Shown here: positions 8,500 through 16,826 of the stretch, piece by piece
Position numbering within the stretch: position 1 is the first letter of the stretch
Layout: the number at the start of each line of letters is the position of its first letter
From: Psychroflexus lacisalsi
GTDB taxonomy: Bacteria; Bacteroidota; Bacteroidia; Flavobacteriales; Flavobacteriaceae
Direction of reading: 5' to 3'
NCBI RefSeq assembly: GCF_020164495.1
Contig: NZ_JAIQYZ010000001.1
Location: 1,178,001-1,242,000, forward strand
Length of the DNA stretch: 64,000 nucleotides
The notes under the pieces: model-generated
The model's database searches: none
What the model saw: only the letters and a program-made list of their open reading frames with translations
Told to the model about the DNA's origin: nothing
Made by a program: the position numbers and the translations under genes

Positions 8500-9615
8500 T
8501 TAAATAATGGTCGATTGGCCAATGTGGATGTTGGAAAAATTACGATTAGAATCTTCAGGATTACTGATGAAATCTGCTATAAAATCTCCAACTTTGGAAG
8601 TCGTAATGCGTTCATGTTTGACGCCAAGATCTGGAGTGGTAATCCCAAGTTTTAGAGATCTTTCTACAGCTTCTTTTATAGTTTCTGATTCTTCATACAA
8701 GCCGAAATGTTCTAAAAGCATTGCAGCAGACAAAATAGCAGCAATAGGATTGGCAATACCTTTGCCTTTAGCTTGAGGATATGAGCCATGTATGGGCTCA
8801 AATAAAGCATATTTTTTACCAATGGAAACTGAAGGCAACAAACCAATAGATCCACCAATTACGCTCGCTTCATCACTTATGATATCTCCAAACATATTTT
8901 CTGTCAAGATGACATCAAACTGTCTAGGATTTAAGATCATTTGCATCGCTGCATTGTCAACATATAGAAATTCTAGCGTAACTTCAGGATAAGATTTTGC
9001 CAACTCAGTCACTTTTTTTCTCCAAAGCCGCGACGTATCCAGCACGTTTGCCTTATCTACCAAAGTGACTTTTTTTCGTCTTCCCATCGCTGCCTTAAAG
9101 GCAAGATGCGCAATTCGCTCTATTTCTTCTGCAGAATATTCGCAAAGATCTGAAGCATAACTTCCATCTTCTTTAGTTTCTTTTTTGCCAAAATAAATAC
9201 CACCAGTGAGTTCCCTGTAGATGCTAATGTCCACACCTTTTATAAGGTGTCTTTTCAAAGGAGATTGATCTATTAGAGCTTCAAATGCTTTGACAGGCCT
9301 TACGTTCGCAAACAATTCCAGTTCCTTCCTTATCTTCAGTAAACCTTGTTCAGGTCTTACATTTCCCTGCGCATTATCATACTTGGGATCACCAATGGCG
9401 CCAAATAAAATCGCATCACTTGCTTTGCAGAGTTCCAAAGTTTCATCGGGTAGGGGGTTCCCTGTCTTATCGATGGCTATTGCACCAATATCAGCCTGTT
9501 TATAAGTAAATTTATGATCAAATTCCAGCGCAACAGCATTCATAGCCTTTATGGCTTGAGCCGTCACTTCTGGTCCAATTCCATCCCCTGGTAATACTGC
9601 AATCTTTAGTTCCAT
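8500..9615 (-). CDS. leuB: 3-isopropylmalate dehydrogenase
   Basis: NAD-dependent oxidative decarboxylation of 3-isopropylmalate in leucine synthesis. N-terminus IAVLPGDGIGPEVTAQA; substrate residues in RELTGGIYFG; metal-binding aspartates in the LTENMFGDIISDEA segment; FEPIHGSYPQAKGKGIANP near the C-terminus is the NAD-binding region. Length 371 aa is about 10-15 aa longer than most because of a polar C-terminal extension rich in Asn and Ser. Last gene of the leuACDB order, separated from leuD by a 125-bp gap holding a repeat element. Confidence 0.95.
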   Translation of the reverse strand: MELKIAVLPGDGIGPEVTAQAIKAMNAVALEFDHKFTYKQADIGAIAIDKTGNPLPDETLELCKASDAILFGAIGDPKYDNAQGNVRPEQGLLKIRKELELFANVRPVKAFEALIDQSPLKRHLIKGVDISIYRELTGGIYFGKKETKEDGSYASDLCEYSAEEIERIAHLAFKAAMGRRKKVTLVDKANVLDTSRLWRKKVTELAKSYPEVTLEFLYVDNAAMQMILNPRQFDVILTENMFGDIISDEASVIGGSIGLLPSVSIGKKYALFEPIHGSYPQAKGKGIANPIAAILSAAMLLEHFGLYEESETIKEAVERSLKLGITTPDLGVKHERITTSKVGDFIADFISNPEDSNRNFSNIHIGQSTII

Positions 9616-9650
9616 TTCATTAAGAGTTATAATGTATATAATTATTTCTT

Positions 9651-9727
9651 GGGCGTTACCCCCAATGCTTTGGGGGTCGCGCTTTCACTGCTCGCTTTTT
9701 TTCTTCAGAAATAGAAGAAAAAAGAGC
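9651..9727. repeat. REP-like double-hairpin repeat between leuD and leuB
   Basis: Two adjacent perfect hairpins. The first pairs ACCCCCAA (9658-9665) with TTGGGGGT (9670-9677) around TGCT, inside the frame GGGCGTT...TCGCGCTTTC. The second pairs 9697-9706 (TTTTTTCTTC) with 9714-9723 (GAAGAAAAAA) over a 7-nt loop. The GGGCGTT-hairpin-GTCG(C/G)GCTTTC layout resembles palindromic intergenic repeats that I recall as frequent in flavobacterial genomes; only one copy is present here. It is much more GC-rich than its surroundings. It could act as a processing or attenuating element between leuD and leuB on the minus strand. Confidence 0.6.
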
Positions 9728-9740
9728 TCAAACAAACCGT

Positions 9741-10346
9741 TCAATCGCTAACGCGTGCTAATTCTTTTCTTTTTTCGAACAGTTCAATTTCAGCCCTTTT
9801 ACTCACTAGAAAATCTATATCATCGTAGCCATTCATAAGGCAGGTTTTTTTGTAACTATCAATTTCAAAAGACTCATGTCCTCCGAATGTAGACGAGGCT
9901 ATGTATTGATCTTCCAAATTAACTTCTATTTGAGTTTCTGGGTTTTCTTCAATTGTTTTCAATAGTTTTTCTAAAAAATTCGGGCTCACCTGCACGGGTA
10001 AAACACCATTATTGAGAGCGTTTCCTTTGAAAATGTCTGCAAAAAAACTGGATACAATCACCTTAAAACCATAATCACTCAGGGCCCAAGCGGCATGCTC
10101 TCGACTTGAGCCACAACCAAAATTGTGACCAGCGATTAATATTTCACCACTATAGGTAGAGTCATTTAATACAAAATCATTGTTCTCACTTCCATCCTTA
10201 TGATATCTCCAATCTTTAAAAAGATGTTCGCCAAAACCTTCTCTATCTGTAGCTTTTAGAAATCGTGCAGGTATAATTTGATCTGTATCTACATTTTCAA
10301 CCGCCAAAGGAACAGCTCGAGACGTTATGCTTATGAATTTTTCCAT
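9741..10346 (-). CDS. leuD: 3-isopropylmalate dehydratase, small subunit
   Basis: Small (swivel-domain) subunit of isopropylmalate isomerase, partner of LeuC. Motifs: [16 protein letters not shown] (residues about 15-30), [22 protein letters not shown] (glycine-rich substrate loop, about 72-93) and [17 protein letters not shown]. 201 aa is the usual size. It starts one base after leuC ends, so the two subunits are translationally linked. Confidence 0.95.
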   Translation of the reverse strand: MEKFISITSRAVPLAVENVDTDQIIPARFLKATDREGFGEHLFKDWRYHKDGSENNDFVLNDSTYSGEILIAGHNFGCGSSREHAAWALSDYGFKVIVSSFFADIFKGNALNNGVLPVQVSPNFLEKLLKTIEENPETQIEVNLEDQYIASSTFGGHESFEIDSYKKTCLMNGYDDIDFLVSKRAEIELFEKRKELARVSD

Positions 10347-10347
10347 A

Positions 10348-11730
10348 CTAATTTAAATGTGTTGTAATATCAATTATTTTTCCTTCTATGGCTGTAGCAG
10401 CAGCAAGTAGCGGACTAGCTAAAAGCGTTCTGGATCCTTGACCTTGTCGTCCTTCAAAATTTCTGTTGGAGGTAGAAACACAATACTCGCCAGCTGGAAT
10501 TTTGTCATCATTCATGGCTAAGCAAGCGCTGCAACCAGGTTGACGTAATTCAAATCCAGCTTCAGTAAAAATAGTCTTTAAGCCTTCAGCCTCAATTTGT
10601 TGCTCTACTTGTTTGCTTCCTGGCACTAGCCATGCAGTAATATTTTCAGCTTTTTTCTTACCTTTTATGTATTCAGCAGCGACCCTGAAATCTTCTATTC
10701 TTGAATTGGTACAACTCCCGATAAATACATAATTGATGGGCTTATGAATCAAAGATTCTCCTTTCTTGAAATCCATATATTTCAATGACTTTTCAAAAGA
10801 AGCATCGTTTTTTTCAGGAATAAGTCCATTGATTTTGATTCCCATGCCAGGATTAGTTCCGAACGTAATCATGGGTTCAATATCCTCAGCATTGAAAGTA
10901 TATTCTTTGTCAAATTCAGCATCTGTATTGGTCGGCAAACTTTTCCAGTAGTCAAGTTGGTGTTTCCATTCTTGTCCTTCAGGAGCAAATTTTCTGCCTT
11001 TCACATAGTCAAAAGTCGTCTGATCTGGAGCGATGATTCCACCACGTGCCCCCATCTCAATACTCATATTGCAAACGGTCATCCTTCCTTCCATGGACAT
11101 GTTTTCAAAAACATCTCCTGCATATTCACAGAAGTAACCGGTTCCCGCATTTGTGCCGATTTGAGATATAATATATAGAATCACATCCTTAGGAAGCACC
11201 CCTTTTTTGAGTTTACCATTCACATTTATTCGCATACTTTTTGGCTTGGTCAATAACAAACATTGACTTGCAAAAACCTGAGCCACCTGACTAGTACCAA
11301 TTCCAAAAGCTATGCTTCCGAATGCCCCATGGGTAGAGGTGTGAGAATCTCCACAAACAATCGACATACCGGGGTGTGTAATACCCAGTTCTGGAGCCAT
11401 AACATGAACGATTCCATTGTATTTATGCCCTAATTCGTATAACTGAATTCCATTTTTTTTACAATTTTCAGATAATTGGGATAACTGCTTTCTGGACAGT
11501 TTATCTTTTATAGGCAGATGTTGATCCTTTGTAGGGGTATTGTGATCTGCTGTTGCTACGACTTGCTGTGGTCTGAAAATCGGTAACTCTCTTTTTTCAA
11601 GCTCATTGAAAGCTTGAGGACTTGTGACCTCATGTATTAAATGTTTGTCGATGTATAAGATTTGCGGACCATCTTTAATCTTATGAACCACGTGAGCATC
11701 CCATACTTTATCAAATAATGTTTTACTCAT
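10348..11730 (-). CDS. leuC: 3-isopropylmalate dehydratase, large subunit
   Basis: Aconitase-family large subunit that carries the [4Fe-4S] cluster and isomerises 2- to 3-isopropylmalate. Cluster cysteines are visible in GSCTNSR and in [25 protein letters not shown] is the conserved substrate segment. Length 460 aa is typical. It lies 10 bp after leuA and directly before leuD in a tight cluster. Confidence 0.96.
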   Translation of the reverse strand: MSKTLFDKVWDAHVVHKIKDGPQILYIDKHLIHEVTSPQAFNELEKRELPIFRPQQVVATADHNTPTKDQHLPIKDKLSRKQLSQLSENCKKNGIQLYELGHKYNGIVHVMAPELGITHPGMSIVCGDSHTSTHGAFGSIAFGIGTSQVAQVFASQCLLLTKPKSMRINVNGKLKKGVLPKDVILYIISQIGTNAGTGYFCEYAGDVFENMSMEGRMTVCNMSIEMGARGGIIAPDQTTFDYVKGRKFAPEGQEWKHQLDYWKSLPTNTDAEFDKEYTFNAEDIEPMITFGTNPGMGIKINGLIPEKNDASFEKSLKYMDFKKGESLIHKPINYVFIGSCTNSRIEDFRVAAEYIKGKKKAENITAWLVPGSKQVEQQIEAEGLKTIFTEAGFELRQPGCSACLAMNDDKIPAGEYCVSTSNRNFEGRQGQGSRTLLASPLLAAATAIEGKIIDITTHLN

Positions 11731-11740
11731 AAATTTTTGC

Positions 11741-12916
11741 TTAAGCTGATTTTATTTCTCTACACACCTTACTTGTCTCAACGATTTGATGAATATCACT
11801 ATCATTAACCTCTTTGCATTTGTCAGCAAAATTCAAGAAATTAAGATATACTTCATCCAATTGCAACTTTGTTAGATCATAACCTGCGTTTTTTGCTTTG
11901 TAAGCCAAAGCAGCTCTACCACTTCTTGCAGTAAGTACGATGGCAGACTCTGTTACACCAACATCAGCTGGATCTATAATTTCGTAGGTGTCTCTTCTTT
12001 TGATGACGCCATCCTGATGAATTCCAGAACTGTGCGCAAAAGCATTAGCTCCAACAATAGCCTTGTTGGGTTGAGGAGAAATCCCCATATGCTTTGTAAT
12101 CAACTGGCTCATATGGAACAAACGTCTTGTATTGATATTAGTGTCACAATTTAGATAAGGATGTTGTTTCAAAATCATGACAACTTCTTCTAAGGCTGTG
12201 TTTCCTGCGCGCTCACCAATTCCATTAATAGTGCATTCTACTTGTCCAGCTCCATTGATAATGGCTTCTATAGAATTGGCTGTTGCCAAACCAAGATCGT
12301 TATGACAATGACAGGAGATAATTGCTTTGTCTATGTCTTTTACATTTTCCTTTAAATACTTAATCTTTGCTCCATATTCACTTGGCAAACAATAGCCTGT
12401 AGTATCAGGAATATTTAAAACTGTAGCTCCAGCTTTTATCGCAAATTCACAAACTTTTGCCAGGTATTCGTTATCGGTTCGACCGGCATCTTCAGCATAA
12501 AATTCAACATCTTCCACAAACGATTTGGCATATGAAACTGCGTCAAAAGCACGTACCAAGATTTCTTCCCTATTCGATTTGAATTTATATTTGATGTGAG
12601 AATCTGAAGTACCAATACCAGTATGAATTCTCGGCCTATTAGCGTAAGTAAGTGCTTCTGCTGCAGTCTTGATATCGTTTTTAACCGCTCTGCTTAGACC
12701 ACACACAGTTGCGTTTTTCACAATTTTCGAAATTCCTACAACCGAATCGAAATCTCCCGGACTGGAGACAGGAAATCCTGCTTCGATGACATCTACTCCC
12801 AATTCATCAAGCTCTCTGGCGATAATGAGCTTCTGCTCAGTATTCAATTTACAGCCTGGAACTTGTTCTCCATCTCTTAAAGATGTATCGAAAATATCAA
12901 TTTTTTGATGTGACAT
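11741..12916 (-). CDS. leuA: 2-isopropylmalate synthase, short form without regulatory domain
   Basis: Condenses acetyl-CoA with 2-oxoisovalerate at the entry to leucine synthesis. The DRE-TIM catalytic barrel begins at [16 protein letters not shown]; metal histidines are in [30 protein letters not shown] and [10 protein letters not shown] follow. I chose the ATG at 12916 (MSHQKIDIF, 391 aa) over an upstream in-frame start at 12946 because homologous enzymes begin there. The protein ends after the helical subdomain and lacks the approximately 120-aa LeuA dimer/allosteric domain, so feedback inhibition by leucine through that domain is not possible. No ilv genes are adjacent. Confidence 0.93.
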   Translation of the reverse strand: MSHQKIDIFDTSLRDGEQVPGCKLNTEQKLIIARELDELGVDVIEAGFPVSSPGDFDSVVGISKIVKNATVCGLSRAVKNDIKTAAEALTYANRPRIHTGIGTSDSHIKYKFKSNREEILVRAFDAVSYAKSFVEDVEFYAEDAGRTDNEYLAKVCEFAIKAGATVLNIPDTTGYCLPSEYGAKIKYLKENVKDIDKAIISCHCHNDLGLATANSIEAIINGAGQVECTINGIGERAGNTALEEVVMILKQHPYLNCDTNINTRRLFHMSQLITKHMGISPQPNKAIVGANAFAHSSGIHQDGVIKRRDTYEIIDPADVGVTESAIVLTARSGRAALAYKAKNAGYDLTKLQLDEVYLNFLNFADKCKEVNDSDIHQIVETSKVCREIKSA

Positions 12917-12943
12917 ATTGAATTTATTTATATGTTTCCATTT

Positions 12944-12988
12944 CAAAACTAAGTATAGTTGAGAGTGGCAAATAACCAGTAATGGTTA
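12944..12988 (-). promoter_or_regulatory. leu operon promoter with adjacent palindrome
   Basis: On the minus strand a TAGTTTTG (-7 type, TAnnTTTG consensus of Bacteroidetes) occupies 12951-12944 and a TTTG (-33 type) 12972-12969, 17 bp apart, slightly short of the usual 19-21. Directly upstream lies a perfect inverted repeat TAACCA-GTAA-TGGTTA (12973-12988) that could be an operator. The predicted transcript would start about 20 bases before the leuA ATG. Inferred from motif only. Confidence 0.5.
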
Positions 12989-13062
12989 CTTTTACGATGT
13001 TCAATTTTTATTTATTTAAAATAACTTACTGAAAATTAGATAGATACATATAAATTTCATTG

Positions 13063-14613
13063 ATGATAAAGGATCAAAAAGACAATTTATTCCTATTAAT
13101 CAAGACTTTAACCAAGTCTGAAAAACGCCAATTCAAACTTTATGTAGGTAGATTGGGAGGGAATACTGATTCTAAATTTTTGAACTTATTCAACTTTCTT
13201 GATAAAGCTTCGAAATACAATGAAAAAGAAATTTTGAATACAGGTTTCGTTAAGAAACAACAATTAGCTAATGTAAAAGCACATCTATACAAACAGATTT
13301 TAATCAGTCTTAAGCTTAATCCATTTCATCAGAATGTGCGTTCCCAAATTAGAGAACAAACGGAGTTTGCCACCATTTTATATCATAAAGGTCTATATAA
13401 GCAGAGTTTAAAGATTTTGGATAAAGCCAAAGAAATTGCAGTTAGCCACGAAGAAAAAAATTTAGTATATGAGATTGTTGAATTAGAAAAACTCATAGAG
13501 GCTCAATACATTACTCGGAGTATAGCAAGTAGAGCTGACGATTTAATTGAGCAATCTAGTAAATTTAGTCATCTCAATGTATTGGCTAGTACTTTATCTA
13601 ACTTATCCCTTAAGCTTTACAGTATTATTTTAAAATCTGGTTATGTAAAAAGTGACAGCGAAAAAAAAGAAATTTTAGACTATTTTAATGCTCATTTGCC
13701 CGAATTCGATATCAAAGATTTAGGATTTAGGGAAAAGTTATGGCTTTATAATTCTTATCTATGGTTGAGTTTCTTGATTCAGGATTTTACAGCCTGTTAT
13801 AAGTATTCAAAAAAGTGGGTGGAGTTGTTTCAGGAGCATCCGAAGATGATTTCATTGAATCCTGTTTGGTTTTTGAAGGGCAATCAATACCTCTTGGAAT
13901 CCTTATTTTTTATTCAAGATCACAAGCGCTTTGAAGCTGTTATGGATGACATGAAACACCAAATTTCAAAAAGTACTTTTCCCAAAGACGATAACATAGA
14001 AGGACTTGTCTTTTTGTATCTCAATACAGATAGATTGAATCTTTGCTTTATGAAGGGTTTGTTTGATGAGGGCCTTAATTTAGTTGATGATATTTTGAAA
14101 GGAATAAAGCGTTTCAAAGACAGGATTGATGAACATCATATCATGGTGTTTTATTATAAAATTGCGAGTCTGCATTTTTGTGTCGGAAATAATAAAGAGT
14201 GTATTAGATACTTAAACAAAATTATTTCCAACAAGTCTTTAACTATGAGAGAGGACTTGATGTGCTTCTCCAGAATACTGAATCTTTTTGCGCATTATGA
14301 TGCAGGAATGGATTATCATTTGGATACTCATCTTAGGAGTACCTACAAGTTTCTTTTGAAAATGAATGAATTGAATGAAGTACAGACTGAAATCATCAAT
14401 TTTATGAAGGCTTTGCCAGATATTTTCCCTCATGATGTTAAGTCGGCTTTTAAAGAAATTTTAGAAAAACTCAAAAAGTATGAAAAGGATCCTTACGAAC
14501 GCAGAGCTTTTTTATACTTGGATATCATTTCCTGGTTAGAAAGTAAAATCACCAATGTTTCAGTAGACCAAATTATCAGAAACAAATTTTTAGAAAAAAA
14601 TGTGAAGTCCTAA
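13063..14613 (+). CDS. unrecognised helical (TPR-like) cytoplasmic protein
   Basis: I do not recognise a named family. The ATG at 13063 gives 516 aa; the TTG just before it is less likely. No signal peptide or membrane segment is visible. The sequence is Lys/Leu/Phe-rich and looks almost wholly alpha-helical, with a regular spacing of Tyr/Leu-rich helices (for example ILYHKGLYKQSLKILDKAKE and KIASLHFCVGNNKECIRYLN) that resembles degenerate tetratricopeptide repeats. It sits alone between the leu promoter region and the lrp/asnB pair and has its own 5' region of about 110 bp. A TPR-type scaffold or regulator is a guess; similar approximately 500-aa proteins are, as I recall, common hypotheticals in Flavobacteriaceae. 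Confidence 0.75.
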   Translation: MIKDQKDNLFLLIKTLTKSEKRQFKLYVGRLGGNTDSKFLNLFNFLDKASKYNEKEILNTGFVKKQQLANVKAHLYKQILISLKLNPFHQNVRSQIREQTEFATILYHKGLYKQSLKILDKAKEIAVSHEEKNLVYEIVELEKLIEAQYITRSIASRADDLIEQSSKFSHLNVLASTLSNLSLKLYSIILKSGYVKSDSEKKEILDYFNAHLPEFDIKDLGFREKLWLYNSYLWLSFLIQDFTACYKYSKKWVELFQEHPKMISLNPVWFLKGNQYLLESLFFIQDHKRFEAVMDDMKHQISKSTFPKDDNIEGLVFLYLNTDRLNLCFMKGLFDEGLNLVDDILKGIKRFKDRIDEHHIMVFYYKIASLHFCVGNNKECIRYLNKIISNKSLTMREDLMCFSRILNLFAHYDAGMDYHLDTHLRSTYKFLLKMNELNEVQTEIINFMKALPDIFPHDVKSAFKEILEKLKKYEKDPYERRAFLYLDIISWLESKITNVSVDQIIRNKFLEKNVKS

Positions 14614-14627
14614 TCTGCATTTGGTCT

Positions 14628-15074
14628 TTAAAATTCTATTTCTCTGGTAAAGGTTTGCTCAAGGCAGATAAAAGTCTCCGTTCTGGCTACACCATCTATA
14701 GTTTGGATTTTATTACTAAGTACTTCAGTAAGATGTTTGTTATCACGGCAAATTACTTTCACTAGCAAGGAAAAGTTTCCTGTTGTATAATTGCACTCTA
14801 CCACTTCTTCGATTTCAAGTAAGGATTTACTTACAGTTTTGTAAATATTGGCTTTGTTGAAGTAAATCCCTATAAAGCTTTGGGTTTGATACCCTAATTG
14901 ATAGGTGTCGATTACACTTTTAGAGCCGGTTATAATCTTCTGTTCTTCGAGCTTTTTTAAGCGTAAATGAACTGCCGTTGGACTCATGTTACATTCGTTT
15001 CCAATCCATTTTAAGGAGGCTTTAGCGTCCTTACTTAAAATGTTTAAGATTTTTCTGTCGGTTTGGTCTATCAT
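14628..15074 (-). CDS. Lrp/AsnC family transcriptional regulator
   Basis: Small amino-acid-responsive DNA-binding protein. Residues 3-60 form the winged-helix domain (DQTDRKILNILSKDAKASLK then a recognition helix around MSPTAVHLRLKKLEEQKII); residues about 68-145 form the RAM/AsnC ligand-binding domain, with VVECNYTTGNFSLLVKVICRD. 148 aa matches the family. It is divergent from asnB across a 118-bp region containing a 25-bp palindrome, so control of asnB and of itself, as in the E. coli asnC-asnA pair, is likely by inference. Confidence 0.92.
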   Translation of the reverse strand: MIDQTDRKILNILSKDAKASLKWIGNECNMSPTAVHLRLKKLEEQKIITGSKSVIDTYQLGYQTQSFIGIYFNKANIYKTVSKSLLEIEEVVECNYTTGNFSLLVKVICRDNKHLTEVLSNKIQTIDGVARTETFICLEQTFTREIEF

Positions 15075-15097
15075 CTTTATAATTTTTAGTAATACGC

Positions 15098-15122
15098 AAT
15101 ATTAAAATTTATTTTTAATATT
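15098..15122. promoter_or_regulatory. palindromic operator in the lrp-asnB divergent region
   Basis: Perfect 10-bp inverted repeat AATATTAAAA (15098-15107) and TTTTAATATT (15113-15122) with a 5-bp TTTAT spacer, 24 bp upstream of the regulator start and 70 bp upstream of asnB. An A/T-rich imperfect 15-25-bp palindrome is what Lrp/AsnC proteins typically bind, so this is a good candidate binding site. Chance A/T symmetry is possible. Confidence 0.5.
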
Positions 15123-15192
15123 TTAAAGCTTTATGTTGATTTACATTAAGTAATATCCCTTATTTGCTTTAAATAATTCAAATTAAATTATC

Positions 15193-16767
15193 ATGTGTGG
15201 AATATTTGTAGCCATCGAAAGTGCAAAGTCTAGTCAATTTTTAATTGATGAGTTCATGAAAATCAAACATCGTGGACCAGATTCATCAGACTTTAAAGTG
15301 ATTAAGGAAAACACCTATTTTGGGTTTCATCGTTTAGCCATTAATGGCTTAACACCAATGGGTAATCAGCCAATGTACAAAAATGGAGTATGGCTAGTGG
15401 CCAACGCAGAGATTTTTAATTATTTAGAATTAGCTAATAAATACAGCATCGAATTAGAAACAGGATCCGATTGTGAGATACTTATTGATCTCTATCAAAA
15501 AGTGGGTGAGGAAAAAATGCTGGAAGAGATTGATGGAGAATTTGCTTTCGTTTTATACGATGAAACAAAAGACCTTTTTATTGCCGCAAGAGATCACCTT
15601 GGCGTGAGAGGTATGTATATTGGTCAGGATGATGCTGAAGTTTATTTTGCTTCAGAAAGTAAAGCTATTGCATTCACTAAACATTTAGATCAATTTCCTC
15701 CTGGTCACTACTGGAATTCAAAGACAGATAAGATCGCACCTTATTTTATCCATGAATATTCAACTTCGGCTTTAACTGAAGATGAATATTGCCAAAAGAT
15801 AAATGAGTTGTTGACCTATTCAGTTGAAAAGCGAATGATGAGCGAAAGACCACTTGGATGTCTATTGAGTGGAGGTTTAGACAGTAGTTTGGTAGCTGGC
15901 ATTTTAGCTCGAAAATTAAAAGAAAAGGGAAAACAGCTAGAAACGTTTTCTATTGGTTTGGAAGGAAGTCCAGATATCACCGCTGCTCAAAAGGTAGCTG
16001 ATCATATCGGTAGCAAACACCATAGCATTACTTGTACAGAGCAGGATTTTCTAGATGAACTAGAACACACCGTGTATATGTTGGGAAGTTATGATGTCAC
16101 TACGATTCGTGCTTCGGTTGGACACCAATTGGTCGCTAAATACGTGAAAGATCATTCTGATGTGAAAGTTCTATTCTCCGGAGAAACTGCCGACGAATTT
16201 GGATCTTACCTATATTTCCAAAATGCGCCAGATTCTGAAAGTTTTCAACAAGAATCAATCAGATTGCTTAAAGATATTCAGTTTTTTGATATGAAACGTG
16301 GAGATCGATCTATCTCCAATGCAGGATTGGAAGCAAGAGTTCCTTTTGCTGATAAAGCCTTCGTCAGATTTTTTATGTCGATTCCCCCAGAACTCAGAAT
16401 GTTTTCTGATGAAAAAATTGAAAAATATTTAATCAGAAAAGCTTTTGAAGGAGAAGATTTAATTCCAAGTGAAGTGTTATGGAGACGGAAAAACGGATTT
16501 TCTGATAGTGTGAGTAGCAAGAAAAAATCCTGGAGTGAAGTCATAAAAGATCATGTTGAAACTTTGGTTTCTGATGAAGAATTTAAAGCTAAAAAATTCG
16601 ACTTTACACCAGAACCACCTTCAAAAGAGGCTTACTTTTATCTTAAAACTTTTGAAAAAACCTACGGATCTCACTTTCAGTTGACGCCTTATCAATGGTT
16701 ACCAAAATGGTGTGGCGACGTCAAAGATCCATCCGCAAGAGTACTTGAAATTTATCAAGCCGATTAG
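15193..16767 (+). CDS. asnB: asparagine synthase (glutamine-hydrolysing)
   Basis: Makes asparagine from aspartate, glutamine and ATP. The mature N-terminal Cys2 nucleophile is in MCGIFVAIE; the class II glutaminase domain covers about residues 2-185 with KHRGPDS and GSDCE; the synthetase domain has the PP-loop LLSGGLDSSLVAG (residues 224-236) and GETADEFGSYLYF. Length 524 aa is slightly shorter than E. coli AsnB. Divergent from the Lrp-type regulator and followed by a strong hairpin terminator. Confidence 0.95.
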   Translation: MCGIFVAIESAKSSQFLIDEFMKIKHRGPDSSDFKVIKENTYFGFHRLAINGLTPMGNQPMYKNGVWLVANAEIFNYLELANKYSIELETGSDCEILIDLYQKVGEEKMLEEIDGEFAFVLYDETKDLFIAARDHLGVRGMYIGQDDAEVYFASESKAIAFTKHLDQFPPGHYWNSKTDKIAPYFIHEYSTSALTEDEYCQKINELLTYSVEKRMMSERPLGCLLSGGLDSSLVAGILARKLKEKGKQLETFSIGLEGSPDITAAQKVADHIGSKHHSITCTEQDFLDELEHTVYMLGSYDVTTIRASVGHQLVAKYVKDHSDVKVLFSGETADEFGSYLYFQNAPDSESFQQESIRLLKDIQFFDMKRGDRSISNAGLEARVPFADKAFVRFFMSIPPELRMFSDEKIEKYLIRKAFEGEDLIPSEVLWRRKNGFSDSVSSKKKSWSEVIKDHVETLVSDEEFKAKKFDFTPEPPSKEAYFYLKTFEKTYGSHFQLTPYQWLPKWCGDVKDPSARVLEIYQAD

Positions 16768-16791
16768 CCCCCTTAATAATTTCATCTTTTG

Positions 16792-16826
16792 AAAACAGTC
16801 TGTTGATATAGCAGGCTGTTTTTTTC
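16792..16826 (+). terminator. terminator of asnB, bidirectional
   Basis: AAAACAGTCTG (16792-16802) pairs with CAGGCTGTTTT (16812-16822) with one G-U, loop of 9 nt, followed by a T-run to 16825. A-run upstream means it can also serve the convergent FAD oxidoreductase gene, whose stop codon it touches. Confidence 0.8.

Noticed and set aside
12917-12946. Ten-residue N-terminal extension of LeuA
   Set aside because: Family alignment starts at [11 protein letters not shown] and the extension would run into the predicted transcription start region.
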